DNA of 64,000 bases from Methanolapillus ohkumae (GTDB taxonomy: Archaea > Halobacteriota > Methanosarcinia > Methanosarcinales > Methanosarcinaceae), in NCBI RefSeq assembly GCF_032594355.1, contig NZ_CP131061.1, forward strand, positions 1,674,001-1,738,000. The letters are read 5' to 3'. Position 1 is the stretch's first letter. Every line of letters starts with the position of its first letter. Both the position numbers and the translations under genes were made by a program. A model generated the notes under the pieces. The model searched no databases, was not told the origin of the DNA, and was given only the letters and a program-made list of their open reading frames with translations. Shown here one piece after another: positions 26,331 to 36,600 of this stretch.

Positions 26331-26939
26331 ATGGAAAATGTTTTAAAAACGCTTTTGATTACCGCCAACGAATGCGATTACCTTGAAGAGGGAACGCTTT
26401 TCAAAATTGGCGGCCATATTTCATTCATCCAAGAATCCGGAATTGAAAACGTTATTTTCCACGTCGACATTTTGAATGAGATCGGCGGCGAAGACCGCAA
26501 ACGGTTGATTCGTTTTTTTGAAACGGAAATTGACCGGCATTTTGGAAAACAAGCGGTAATTGTCAGCGGTGACACAAATCTGCCAAAAAATGCCATCCGG
26601 CCGGATTTTCCGGTTTATTTCGTCTTGGGACTTGACGGCCGTGCGGAGCTGAAAATGATTTTGTCAAAAATGATTCAAGAAAGCCGGGACAAAACTCTTG
26701 ACGTTGAAAACATGACAACGGAAGACGTTCAAAAATTCATCGCCGACCACCTGATTTTGCCGATGGAGCCGGATTTGATTTTATCCTGCCATGAGGAAAC
26801 GTTGACCGATTTTATGCTTTGGCAGACGATTTATTCAGAATACGGTTTTGTTCAAAAAAGTCTGGGCGAACTGACGAAAGCCGATTTAGAAAAAGCGTTT
26901 TCGGATTTTAAAAACCGGCAACGGCGCTATGGTGTTTGA
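26331..26939 (+). CDS. Degenerate cis-prenyltransferase (UppS) homologue
   Basis: A 202-residue protein whose C-terminal 60 residues align with undecaprenyl/decaprenyl diphosphate synthase: PDLILSCHEETLTDFMLWQTIYSEYGF, then LTKADLEKAFSDFKNRQRRYG, against the family's PDL-RTGGE-R-SNFLLWQ-AYSE … RRERRFG. The two arginines and the TGG that bind diphosphate are replaced (SCHEET), and the N-terminal catalytic DGNxRW motif is missing. It is therefore likely inactive by itself. In eukaryotes a similar non-catalytic subunit (Nus1/NgBR) activates the catalytic one, so a regulatory role in lipid-carrier synthesis is a reasonable guess. It starts at ATG 26331, with a zinc-ribbon gene 18 bp after its stop. 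Confidence 0.7.
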   Translation: MENVLKTLLITANECDYLEEGTLFKIGGHISFIQESGIENVIFHVDILNEIGGEDRKRLIRFFETEIDRHFGKQAVIVSGDTNLPKNAIRPDFPVYFVLGLDGRAELKMILSKMIQESRDKTLDVENMTTEDVQKFIADHLILPMEPDLILSCHEETLTDFMLWQTIYSEYGFVQKSLGELTKADLEKAFSDFKNRQRRYGV

Positions 26940-26957
26940 AAATTATAGAGGGATTTC

Positions 26958-27650
26958 ATGTATCTTGTTTTTGTTTGCCCAAAATGTAAAAGAAATGCCC
27001 AATACTTGATTCCGGGTCATAAAACTGTTGGATGCCAACGCTGTAAATCTATCCTTAAAACGCAATCATTGAATTGGATAGATTCATTCGAAAAAGTTGA
27101 AGATGCTCGAAATTTAATGTCAAAACTGCAAGCTGAACTTGATAATCAACCAGACGGAAGCTTCGTTGAAAGAAAAGAAGATGGGACAGCTTACAGAGCA
27201 TCAACATTTTCATATACAGACCGGCCAAAAAAAGAAAAAATTAAAGAAAAAATATCATTATTAGAAGAACTCAAAAAATACGATGAATTCAAAGAGGATA
27301 AAAATTACGAAAAATACAATGATGAGAGTAGCCTTGATGAAGCACAATTTATTGAGAAAAGAAAAATTGAGAAAAACATTAGAGCATTGGAAATAAATGA
27401 AGAAGAAATCCAAAAAAAAGATTTAAATAAAAAAATAAGGAAACCACATGAAATATTTTGCCAGATCCTTCTGGAAAAAGGACCTATGACCCGAGAAGAC
27501 TGTGAAAATTACTGCAAAGAAAAGGGGATTGAACCTGAAAAGTTTAGGATTTTGGAACAAAAACTAAAAGATGAAGGAGAGATCTGCTTTCCAAAAATCA
27601 ACACGGATGAAAAGAAAACAGTTATCGCTCACGTTTCCAAAAGACATTAA
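26958..27650 (+). CDS. Zinc-ribbon, coiled-coil protein
   Basis: A 230-residue protein. Residues 1-30 hold a treble-clef/zinc-ribbon (VCPKC at 7-10, GCQRC at 25-29), similar to archaeal DUF1922-type ribbons. A long charged, Lys/Glu-rich middle (about 75-150) is probably coiled coil. The end (about 155-220; EIFCQILLEKGPMTREDCENYCKE) looks like a winged-helix domain. This layout suggests a nucleic-acid-binding protein, perhaps a transcription factor. Cotranscribed with the UppS-like gene (18 bp gap, GAGGGATTTC ribosome site). More AT-rich codon use than its neighbours (many ATA, AAA). Confidence 0.65.
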   Translation: MYLVFVCPKCKRNAQYLIPGHKTVGCQRCKSILKTQSLNWIDSFEKVEDARNLMSKLQAELDNQPDGSFVERKEDGTAYRASTFSYTDRPKKEKIKEKISLLEELKKYDEFKEDKNYEKYNDESSLDEAQFIEKRKIEKNIRALEINEEEIQKKDLNKKIRKPHEIFCQILLEKGPMTREDCENYCKEKGIEPEKFRILEQKLKDEGEICFPKINTDEKKTVIAHVSKRH

Positions 27651-27652
27651 TT

Positions 27653-28834
27653 TTACTTCGCCGTCGACACGATTTTAATCACGTCACCATTTTTCATTTC
27701 ATGCTTTTCCGCCAGTCTCATTTTCGTTCGGGCGTCGACCGCATACAAAAATTTGTCGCCGATTTCCGAATGGATTTTGTACGCCAAATCTTTACACGTC
27801 GATCCCCGCTTGACCAAATACGCATCCGGAAGCATTTCCCCAAGCTTATTCGCCCACTTGCCTTCGTCTTCCACCGGATAGACCACAATCATATCCAAAA
27901 GCTCAAAAACCGCATGATGAATGCAATTTTGAACGCCGGTTCCGCCATTTACTTCCAGCAAATGCTCAACCGCTTTTAAGCCTTTTTCCTGAGCCGGACT
28001 TAGTGCCGTTTTAATTTCAAACCGGCAATCTCCCGGAATGTAGTTGATGATGCCGGCTTTTGACGCGGATTTTAAAGCCAATTCCGCTGCCGCGCTGATA
28101 AAAACAACCGGCTTTTCAATACCGTTGAGTTGATTTCTTGTTTTTTCCGGCGCAACATCGCATTTGTTGGCCGCAATCATCATGGGTTTGCTTTCTTTTC
28201 GGATCGCTTGACATACCGCAATCATATCGTCTTCCGTCCAATTTTGAGCTTCCTTGTTGCCAAGTTTCGTTTCATGAAGCGCAAAAAGCGCATGCTCTAC
28301 CGTCACACCGGCCCCGCTGAGCTGGTCGGCAATCACGTCTTCCAATTTCAAATTCTCCGCCTTAATTTTCCGGGAAAGCTTTGACCAATTCCGGTTGAGA
28401 ATTTCAAAAAGCCACATTTCAAGTTCATAATCTAAAAAAGCAACATCTTCCGCCGGATTTCGAGACCCGATGTCCACCGGATTTCCTTCCGCGTCGGTGC
28501 CGCCTGACGCGTCGACGACATGAATAATTGCCTGTGCCTGCCGGAGGTCATCCAAAAATGAATTCCCAAGGCCTTTTCCTTTGTGCGCGTCTGGAACCAA
28601 ACCCGCGACATCAATGATGTCAATCGGGACAAAACGAAGGCCATTATCGCATTTGTGACAACGGGATTCTTTTTCCAAACAAGGACACTTCACTTGAACA
28701 TAAGCGACTCCATGATTGGCCTTAATTGTCGTAAACGGATAATTCGCAATTTCCGCCTCCGCAAGAGTTGCGGCTTTGTAAAATGTTGATTTTCCGGCAT
28801 TTGGCTTTCCGGCAAGTCCGATGATCATTGACAT
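27653..28834 (-). CDS. OBG-family GTPase, archaeal YchF-like
   Basis: A 393-residue P-loop GTPase/ATPase of the OBG/YchF group. Motifs: GLAGKPNAGKST (G1), TTIKANHG (G2), DVAGLV (G3), ANKCD (G4) and SAAAE (G5). A CX2C pair region (CPCLEKESRCHKC) interrupts the G2-G3 interval, as in archaeal members. A C-terminal TGS domain (about 325-393, ending VKIVSTAK) follows. Members bind ribosomes or tRNA-like RNA; the exact role in archaea is not settled. Converges on gene 26958-27650 with a gap of two bases. ATG at 28834. Confidence 0.88.
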   Translation of the reverse strand: MSMIIGLAGKPNAGKSTFYKAATLAEAEIANYPFTTIKANHGVAYVQVKCPCLEKESRCHKCDNGLRFVPIDIIDVAGLVPDAHKGKGLGNSFLDDLRQAQAIIHVVDASGGTDAEGNPVDIGSRNPAEDVAFLDYELEMWLFEILNRNWSKLSRKIKAENLKLEDVIADQLSGAGVTVEHALFALHETKLGNKEAQNWTEDDMIAVCQAIRKESKPMMIAANKCDVAPEKTRNQLNGIEKPVVFISAAAELALKSASKAGIINYIPGDCRFEIKTALSPAQEKGLKAVEHLLEVNGGTGVQNCIHHAVFELLDMIVVYPVEDEGKWANKLGEMLPDAYLVKRGSTCKDLAYKIHSEIGDKFLYAVDARTKMRLAEKHEMKNGDVIKIVSTAK

Positions 28835-29078
28835 GTGTCATAAAACGGACTCCAAAGATTTAAACTTTTTACACTTGCATCTATTACAATTTCCAAAAAA
28901 AGCAAAAAACTCTATAAATTCGGTCAACAAAAAATTATATTAAATAAATTAATATATTAAACATGAGTTAGGATATAAATAGATAAATAGAATTAAGTGA
29001 TTCATTTCAAAATGATTTTTAATTTTTAAAATTTAATGGTTGAACAATTTTTTAACGAAACTGTTTTGGTGAATTCAA

Positions 29079-30485
29079 ATGGAATTATCGGTCAACAAAA
29101 AAGTTTGGCAATACATGTTCCTTATTTTTGTGCTCTTAATCATTGCAGTCTCGTTTTTGTTTTACCTCAGAGTGGTTTTCATCTCTCTCGTCATTGGTGT
29201 TTTGGTCATCATTTTCATTGAGCGTTTGTCCAAAATATTCAACCGGGTCACGGTCAACTATTCCCCGTCCAAAAGAAAAATCATCGCATTCAGCCTTTTT
29301 ACCATCACTCTGCTATCTGTCGGCGCTGTTGTTGTCAGTCAAGCCTCTTATTTTTCAGATTACTTTAACAGTTTTACAGAAAGTTTGGACAAATTAGATG
29401 CGGATTATAACGATACGGCCGGCGAAATCGCCGAAAATTTGACAAATATTTCCGTCGGAGAATTGGGCGAAATGGTTCCCGGAATTGAAAATAATTCCAA
29501 TTCATCCAAACCGCCGCCGATAAAAGTGAATGAAATTAATAATTCAACCGCCAGCGGTAATGGGAGCAATAATGTCAGCAATAATGGGAATAATACCGCA
29601 ACCGGAAGCGGCAATGTGAGCAGCCCCGCCGCAAGTAATAACACAACCGGCAGCAATGCGAGTAATAACACAATAGGCGGCAATGCAAGCAACCGCACCG
29701 CAAATGAGACAACGCCGACAATTCCCACATTTGATTTTGCAATTACTCGGCAGGATTTGATCCGGTCCATTTTAGTTTCCGGAAGCGGCATCCTTTCTAT
29801 GACAAAAGAATCCGTCTCCATGTTGATTTCCATTCTTTTCGCGTCATTTTTGATCATTCCGATTATGACCGGCTACTATTTCAAAAGAAAAGGAAAATTC
29901 GGAGATAAAATCATCTTCTACACGCCGGACCAATACAAAGACGCCGCCACCCAAACCATCAAACGGATTTTGAAAGACTTGGACACATACGTGTCCATGA
30001 AAATTTTGGAAGTTTTTGTTGTATCCTTCCTCTACTGTGTCGGATTTTACATTGCCGGACTGCCGCACTGGCTGATTAGCGGCATCCTGATGGGAATATT
30101 TAATACCGCGCCTTACATCGGATTTATTATCCCGGCGCTCCCCATTATTGTTTATTCATATACATTTGGAATGCCCACCATGCTGGCCGTCATTGGAATC
30201 ATCATTGTCATCCAACTGTTTGACTACTTCTTTATTTTGCCCAACATTGTCACATCGACCATTAAAGTCAGCTCGTTTACATCTGTCATTTTGGCCCTGG
30301 CCGGCCTGAAACTGTTTGGTGTATTCGGTCTAATTTTTGCAATGCCGCTCTATATTTTCTGCAAAATTATTTTGATTTCCTTTTATGAGCAATTGGTCAT
30401 TTTGTACCCGGATCCTACCGATTCTGAAAAATCAGACCTCGTCTCAAAAATAAGTCCGCCCGGCGATGAAAAATTGTCGTCTTAA
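29079..30485 (+). CDS. AI-2E/PerM-family membrane transporter with Asn-rich loop
   Basis: A 468-residue polytopic protein. N-terminal helices at about residues 10-45 and 65-90, a long extracytoplasmic section (about 95-230), then helices near 240-265 and five more to residue 435. The PerM/AI-2E pattern is clear in the C-terminal half (LKDLDTYVSMKILEV, GLPHWLISGILMGIFNTAPYIG, PNIVTSTIKVSSFTSVI). The extracytoplasmic section contains about 70 residues of Asn, Ser, Thr, Gly and Ala with about ten N-x-S/T sequons, an unusual insert. GGTGAA lies before the ATG. Substrate unknown; members export small molecules or sodium. Confidence 0.83.
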   Translation: MELSVNKKVWQYMFLIFVLLIIAVSFLFYLRVVFISLVIGVLVIIFIERLSKIFNRVTVNYSPSKRKIIAFSLFTITLLSVGAVVVSQASYFSDYFNSFTESLDKLDADYNDTAGEIAENLTNISVGELGEMVPGIENNSNSSKPPPIKVNEINNSTASGNGSNNVSNNGNNTATGSGNVSSPAASNNTTGSNASNNTIGGNASNRTANETTPTIPTFDFAITRQDLIRSILVSGSGILSMTKESVSMLISILFASFLIIPIMTGYYFKRKGKFGDKIIFYTPDQYKDAATQTIKRILKDLDTYVSMKILEVFVVSFLYCVGFYIAGLPHWLISGILMGIFNTAPYIGFIIPALPIIVYSYTFGMPTMLAVIGIIIVIQLFDYFFILPNIVTSTIKVSSFTSVILALAGLKLFGVFGLIFAMPLYIFCKIILISFYEQLVILYPDPTDSEKSDLVSKISPPGDEKLSS

Positions 30486-30678
30486 AATCAAAAAATAAAA
30501 ACAAAAATAATAATAAATAAAAACAAAATAAAACAAAAATAATAATAAATAAAAAAAACAACTTAAAAATCCATCTCGCGTCAAAAATGACCTGAGACAG
30601 CAAAGACCGTCTTTTTTTAAACATGAAAACAAGTTAAGAATAAGATTTATATCATAGATTGCCTATTTGTTGCTCTGT

Positions 30679-30750
30679 GTCCTGATAGGGTAGTGGATAT
30701 CCTGGAAGCCTGCGGAGCTTTCGACCTGAGTTCGAATCTCAGTCGGGACG
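30679..30750 (+). tRNA. tRNA-Arg (anticodon GCG)
   Basis: Full cloverleaf: acceptor GTCCTGA/TCGGGAC, anticodon stem GAAGC/GCTTT with loop CTGCGGA (anticodon GCG), T-stem CTGAG/CTCAG around TTCGAAT, and discriminator G. No CCA is encoded and no intron is present. A TATA-like GATTTATATC lies about 30 bp upstream. The spacer 30486-30678 contains A-rich repeats and no gene. Confidence 0.95.
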
Positions 30751-30905
30751 TTCATGTGCGGATTTTTGTAACGGATTTTTAATGCAAAAAAATGTATTAA
30801 ATTTAAAAGTTGTATTAAAAATCTAAAAATTAAAATCCGCCAAACACCTTTAAAATTAAAATGATTTTCTAATGATTTTTTTATTTATTTAATTCATGTA
30901 TTCAT

Positions 30906-30977
30906 GTCCCGATAGGGTAGCGGATATCCTGAGAGCCTCCGGAGCTTTCGACCTGAGTTCGAATCTCAGTCGGGACG
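30906..30977 (+). tRNA. tRNA-Arg (anticodon CCG)
   Basis: Acceptor GTCCCGA/TCGGGAC, anticodon stem AGAGC/GCTTT with loop CTCCGGA (anticodon CCG), and the same T-arm as the tRNA 156 bp upstream. The two genes differ at few positions, mainly in the anticodon arm, so they are duplicates that diverged in decoding. TATA-like TTTATTTATTTAA about 20 bp upstream. No feature is seen in 30978-31253. Confidence 0.95.
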
Positions 30978-31253
30978 TTGATTATTATTTTTCAAAGGGT
31001 TCATTTTATTCTTAAATTTCTTGTTTTTCGCCGATTTTTGAAGAATTGTATTTATATTTGCGAATTATTTTTCTCATTTTTCAGATTGGTTTATAATTTA
31101 TGAGTTCATTTTATCCAAAAATTCTATAACGAATCTTTTATTTTTCAACATAATTTTTTAAAATCATTTTAATCATTAATCATTCATAATTTTTCAAAAC
31201 CCAAAACATAAAATTCAAATTCAAAATTTAATTACTTATTCGGAGTCTTATTC

Positions 31254-32501
31254 ATGGCAGAAACGTCAGCGCATGACAAATATGAATTCAAAAAAACTTT
31301 AGAAATTATCCGCGACAAACACGGACGCGGGACGGAATTGGTATCGCTTTATATTCCGGCGGACAAACAGATATCGGATGTCACTGCCGACTTGCGGGAA
31401 GAGCACAGCCAAGCGTCAAACATCAAATCCAAATTAACAAAAACAAATGTCCAAGGCGCGATTGATTCTTTGCTGTCCCGCCTGCGCTATTTGGATAACG
31501 TTCCGGAAAACGGCATCGTTTATTTCACGGGTGCCGTCGACGTCGGCGCAAACAAAACCAACATGGAAAGTTACGTTATTCATCCACCGGAGCCGATTGT
31601 CACTTACAAATACCACTGTAATTCCGATTTTTACCTCGAACCGCTGGAAGAAATGCTCAAAGAAAAAGGAACGTTTGGGCTCTTAGTCATGGATCGCCGG
31701 GAAGCCACCGTCGGGCTTTTGACCGGAAAGAAAATCGATTCATACCGACGGTTGACGTCAACCGTCCCCGGAAAGCAGAGAAAAGGCGGACAGAGTGCAC
31801 AACGTTTCCAAAGCTTGCGTTTGATTGCGATTCATGAATTTTACAAACGAATCGGAGACGCCGCAAGCGAAGTGTTTTTGGCGGTCGAGCCAAAGCATTT
31901 GAAAGGAATTTTAATCGGCGGACCGTCCCCGACCAAAGAAGAATTTTATGATGGGGAATTTTTCCATCACGAATTGTTAAAAAAGGTGATCGGACTCTTT
32001 GACGTTGCCTACACGGACGAATCCGGTCTTCATGAACTTGTGAACGCTGCCAGCGAAAAATTGACCGATTTGGAGCTCATCGAACAAAAAAACATCATGA
32101 AAGGATTCTTTAAAGAACTCATCGCCGAGTCCGGACGGGCATCTTACGGCGAGCGGAGCGTTCATGACAATTTGGAAATCAATGCGGTTGAGACTTTAAT
32201 TTTATCGGAGGATTTGCGGGCGGAAAAAATGTCGGCCGTTTGTCAAAACTGCGGAGAGCAAAATCATAAAACAAGAATGTGGCGGCCCGGAGAACATGTT
32301 CCGGATATCGGTGCCTGTTCCAAATGCGGCGCCGTTTTGGAAAATATTGAAATAAAAGACGTGGTGGATGAGTTGTCCGAATTGGCCGACAAATCCAACG
32401 CGAAAGTGCATTTCGTGTCCACCGATTTTGACGAAGGAAACCAGTTGATGGCAGCTTTTGGCGGAATCGTCGCGGTCCTCAGATACAACACCGGACAGTA
32501 A
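31254..32501 (+). CDS. prf1: Peptide chain release factor aRF1
   Basis: Reads all stop codons and triggers release. The 415-residue protein has NIKS (SNIKSKLTK, stop-codon contact) and the GGQ peptidyl-hydrolysis motif (KQRKGGQSAQRF), then a C-terminal zinc-binding region (CQNCGEQN and CSKCGAVLE). The length and order of the three domains match archaeal aRF1. ATG at 31254. Of interest beside the TAG question at 3748-3750: this single aRF1 shows no evident change in NIKS. It lies upstream of sua5 but separated by 132 bp with a repeat, so probably has a separate promoter. Confidence 0.96.
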   Translation: MAETSAHDKYEFKKTLEIIRDKHGRGTELVSLYIPADKQISDVTADLREEHSQASNIKSKLTKTNVQGAIDSLLSRLRYLDNVPENGIVYFTGAVDVGANKTNMESYVIHPPEPIVTYKYHCNSDFYLEPLEEMLKEKGTFGLLVMDRREATVGLLTGKKIDSYRRLTSTVPGKQRKGGQSAQRFQSLRLIAIHEFYKRIGDAASEVFLAVEPKHLKGILIGGPSPTKEEFYDGEFFHHELLKKVIGLFDVAYTDESGLHELVNAASEKLTDLELIEQKNIMKGFFKELIAESGRASYGERSVHDNLEINAVETLILSEDLRAEKMSAVCQNCGEQNHKTRMWRPGEHVPDIGACSKCGAVLENIEIKDVVDELSELADKSNAKVHFVSTDFDEGNQLMAAFGGIVAVLRYNTGQ

Positions 32502-32550
32502 TTCGGCGGCAAAACATGAATTTCAAAAAACCATTACAATTATTTCAAAT

Positions 32551-32615
32551 AATTATTCCAATTACAAATTCCAATTACAAATTTCATATTAATTATTCCA
32601 ATTACAAATTCCAAT
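32551..32615. repeat. 25-bp direct repeat upstream of sua5
   Basis: AATTATTCCAATTACAAATT plus CCAAT occurs at 32551-32575 and 32591-32615, a 40-bp period just before the sua5 ribosome site. Confidence 0.8.
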
Positions 32616-32633
32616 GAAAAGCGAGAGGAAAAG

Positions 32634-33308
32634 ATGACGGCGGCGAAAACACCGGTTCTTTTTGCAACTTTTAAAGACCCGCATCATCCGGACAATGCGG
32701 ACGCGTTGGAAGATGTCGTTGAAAAAGCCACAACCGCTTTAAAAGCCGGAAAAGTTGTCGCTTTTCCGACCGACACGGTTTACGGTCTGGGCGCAAGTGT
32801 TTTTAATTCGGAGGCCGTTGAAAAAATATATCAAATCAAAGAGCGTCCATCCGAAAAACCGCTCAGCGTTCTCATCGGATCGGCCAAAGAGATGGACAAC
32901 GTCGCTGCAAAAATTCCAAATGCGGCGGTTTTGCTTGCAAAAACTTTTTGGCCGGGACCACTGACCATTATTTTAAATAAAAATTCAAAAATTCCGGACA
33001 CGGTCACCCGCAGCAAAAAAACAATCGGTCTTCGAGTCCCGAACCATCCGGTTGCTTTGGCGCTCATTCAAAAAGCCGGGCCTTTGGCTTGTCCAAGCGC
33101 AAATATTTCCGGCAAAACCGATCCGACATCCGCTCAAGATGTTTTGGCAGATTTGGACGGAAAAATTGATCTTTTAATTGACGGCGGAGAGACAAAAATT
33201 CAAATCCCGTCAACCATTATTGATATGACAGAAAATCCCCCCAAAATTTTAAGAACGGGCGGCCTTTCTATTGATGAAATTAAAAAATGTATTGGAGATG
33301 TCCAATGA
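32634..33308 (+). CDS. sua5: Threonylcarbamoyl-AMP synthase (Sua5/YrdC)
   Basis: Makes threonylcarbamoyl-AMP from threonine, bicarbonate and ATP for the universal t6A37 modification of tRNA. The 224-residue protein is a single YrdC domain (GKVVAFPTDTVYGLGA, KERPSEKPLSVLI, FWPGPLTIIL, RVPNHPVAL, SANISGKTDPTSAQDV, STIIDMTENPPKILRTGG) without the long C-terminal Sua5 domain, so it is the YrdC-length form. GAGAGGAAAAG precedes the ATG. Its TGA overlaps the start of the next gene (ATGA). Confidence 0.92.
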   Translation: MTAAKTPVLFATFKDPHHPDNADALEDVVEKATTALKAGKVVAFPTDTVYGLGASVFNSEAVEKIYQIKERPSEKPLSVLIGSAKEMDNVAAKIPNAAVLLAKTFWPGPLTIILNKNSKIPDTVTRSKKTIGLRVPNHPVALALIQKAGPLACPSANISGKTDPTSAQDVLADLDGKIDLLIDGGETKIQIPSTIIDMTENPPKILRTGGLSIDEIKKCIGDVQ

Positions 33309-33550
33309 ACGCGGAAAAGAAAGCAAAATTAAAGACCCGGCAGCAAGAAAGGCAACTGGGCGAATCGGTTCGGATTTTAAACATTATTAATCTGGTGATT
33401 ATGGTCGGCGGTGTGCTTTTGTACATGCTCAACATCAGCCCGCTGATGACACAAATCGGAACCGGACTCATTATTGCCGGATCGGTGATGATTGTTGCCA
33501 CCATCGCGATTCAACTATTGACGGCATCCAAAATGAGAAAAAAGAAATGA
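33305..33550 (+). CDS. Small two-helix membrane protein
   Basis: An 81-residue protein with a basic N-terminus and two hydrophobic helices (about residues 26-44 and 50-71) and a KMRKKK end. I chose the ATG at 33305, which overlaps the stop of sua5 by four bases and has GGAGATG before it; a longer frame from upstream would lie inside sua5. It is coupled to sua5 and followed by polC. Function unknown. Confidence 0.75.
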   Translation: MNAEKKAKLKTRQQERQLGESVRILNIINLVIMVGGVLLYMLNISPLMTQIGTGLIIAGSVMIVATIAIQLLTASKMRKKK

Positions 33551-33600
33551 GAAGAAGACACTTTCTTCTTATTTTTGGTTCCGCTCTTTTGTTTTTTTAA

Positions 33601-33655
33601 TTTTTAATTGTTTTTGAATTAATTATTTTTGAATTAATTATTTTTGAATTGAAAA
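33601..33655. repeat. Short AT repeat before polC
   Basis: Three units of about 16 bp, GAATTAATTATTTTT, end at the start of the PolD large-subunit gene. They leave no room for a Shine-Dalgarno before the TTG. Confidence 0.7.
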
Positions 33656-36600
33656 GTGAATATTCCCGGGTTTTGGACATGGAGAAAAAGGTAGCTGTCA
33701 GCGATGAAATGGCGGAATATTTCAACCGCTTGGAATCCAAACTGCTTTTGGAAATAAATGTCGCAAACGCTGCCCGCGCCAACGGCGAAGACCCCAAACC
33801 GCATGTCGAAATTCCGCTTGCGAAAGACTTGGCGGACCGGGTGGAAAATTTAATCGGTGTGAAAGGGGTTTCCACCCGCCTTCGGGAAATTGAAGCGGAC
33901 GGAAAAAACCGAGAGGAATCCGCCCTTCAAATCGGAAAGGAAATCGCTGAAGGAAAAGTCGGCAAATTTTTTGACAAACAAGATGCTGTGGACGCTGCAA
34001 TTCGAGTATCGATGGCGGTGCTCACCGAGGGCGTCGTTGCGGCGCCCATTGAAGGAATTGCCGAAGTTAAAATTGACAAAAACCGGGATGGGACAGAATA
34101 TCTTCGGATTTATTATTCCGGACCGATTCGAAGCGCCGGCGGAACCGCGCAAGCACTTTCTGTTTTAGTCGGCGATTATGTGCGCCGAAGCATTGGGCTG
34201 GATCGGTTTAAGCCCGGAAAAGAGTTAGTCGAGCGCTATGCTGAAGAAATCCGAATTTACAAAAGAACAGCATCTTTGCAATATTCTCCGACCGATGATG
34301 AAATTCGGTTGATTGTGGAAAATTGTCCGGTGTGTGTGGACGGCGATGCGACGGAAGACGCGGAAGTTGAAGGCTACCGGAATTTGCCGGAAATTCCGGG
34401 AAATCGTGTCCGTGGCGGAATGGCTTTAGTCGTTGCGGAAGGCATGATTTTAAAAGCGCCCAAAGTCAAAAAACATGTTGATACGCTTAAAATGGATGGC
34501 TGGGAATTTTTAGACAAGCTTATCGCCGGAACAAAATCAGGCGATGGCGACAAAGATGCCAAATCCGATGCCGGGAAAGACTCCATCATCAAACCGGGAC
34601 AAGTCACCAAAAAAATAAAGCCCAAAGACAAATACCTTCAAGATTTGATTGCCGGGCGCCCCTTATTTTCTCATCCGTCCCGCCCGGGCGGTTTTCGGCT
34701 CCGATATGGCCGAGCTCGAAACACATCATTTGCCGCCGCGGGAATCAGTCCCGCATCCATGTGCCTGTTGGGTGATTTTATCACCAACGGGACACAATTA
34801 AAAGTCGAGCGTCCCGGAAAAGCCGCCGGAATGGCCGCCGTGGATTCTTTGGAAGGACCAACCGTTCGCTTAAAAAACGGAGATGTTCTGCGTGCGGATG
34901 ATGACGAAATCGCCAAAAAAATCAAACCGGATGTCGAATATATCATTGATCTCGGAGAAATTTTGTTTAATTTCGGGGATTTTTTAGAAAACAATCATCC
35001 GTTAATGCCGTCTCCTTATGTTTTGGAATGGTGGATTTACGATTACGAAGACGGATACCGCCGGGAATCGGAAAAAGAAACCTCTGCAACCGATTTTAAT
35101 TTTTCAAAATATCCCGACCCGAAAAAATTGTTTGAGGGCGACGCGACGGAACTGTTGAGGATGCTCAAAAATTTGCCGGCACAAGATGCTGTGGAACTGA
35201 CCCGATATGGCATCCCGCTGCATCCGAATTACACGTATTTGTGGCACGACATCTCCTTGGAAGAATACAACCGGCTTTCGGATTTCGTGGCGAAATATGG
35301 AAAAATGGAAACGGTGGAAGAAGCCGGAGAATCGGGTGAATCCGGCGAGCCGGACTGCTTGACGCTTCCCTACGATTCTGCCGTGGAAAATGGAATCAAG
35401 CCGATTCTGGAAATTCTTTTGATTCAACACCGCATTCGAGAAATTAAAACTTCGAACGGTGTCCCTGAAAAAAGAATCATTATTTCGTCCCCTGTTCCGT
35501 TTTTGTGCTGCCTTGGAATTTGGGAAGGAAATTCGATTTTCCCGCGGGACTTGAAAAAAGATTTGGAGTTATTGGAAAAAAACAATGCGGACACTTGCCT
35601 GGAAGCCGTGAATCTTTTCTCCGGCATGATTGTTAAACCGCGTGCCCCATCTCGAATCGGTGCCCGAATGGGGCGGCCGGAAAAATCGGATATGCGCAAA
35701 ATGTCGCCGGCGGCACAAGCGCTTTTTCCCATCGGAGAGCATGGCGGAAAAACCCGAAACATTGTCAACGCCTCCGAATATCGGGAAAACATGAACAGTA
35801 CCACCGGTCAATTCAAAGTGAAAATGGGAACTCGAACCTGCCCGCGTTGCGGCCGGGAAACCTACAAATGGCGCTGCGGTTGCGGTGAGCATACGATTGA
35901 AAAATTGTATTGTCCGCGCTGCACCCTTGAAACATCGGAAGAAAAATGTCCGAAATGCGGGAAACCAACAACAGGAGTTCGTCTTGGAACGATTGATTTT
36001 CGGCCGATTTACAAAGAAGCCATTGAGCGGCTGGGGGTTCGGGACAATTTCGACATGATAAAGGGTGTCAAGGAACTGATGAGCCGGGCAAAAACGCCGG
36101 AACCGTTGGAAAAAGGAATTTTACGGTCGCTTCATGATGTTTACATGTTCAAGGACGGAACGGTCCGGTACGACATGTCCGATATCCCGCTCACCCATAT
36201 TCGGGCGGATGAGCTTGGAATTACGGTGAAAGACCTCCAAAATGCCGGATACAAAAATGATATTTACGGAAGAAATTTGGAATCCGGCAGTCAAGTGGTT
36301 TGCCTGTTTGTTCAAGATTTGGTCATATCGGTGGATTGCGCCGAATATTTGCTGAAAACCACACGTTACATCGATGATTTGTTGGTCCGGTATTATGGCG
36401 TGGAGCCGTATTACAAATGCGAAAGACGAGAAGATTTAATCGGCACGCTGGTCATCGGTCTTGCACCGCACACATCAGCCGGCGTTCTTGGACGGCTTAT
36501 TGGGTTTACCAGCGCGTCCGTGGGTTTTGCACATCCGTATTTCCATGCGTCCAAACGCCGGAATTGCGATGGGGATGAGGATTGTGTGATGTTGCTTTTG

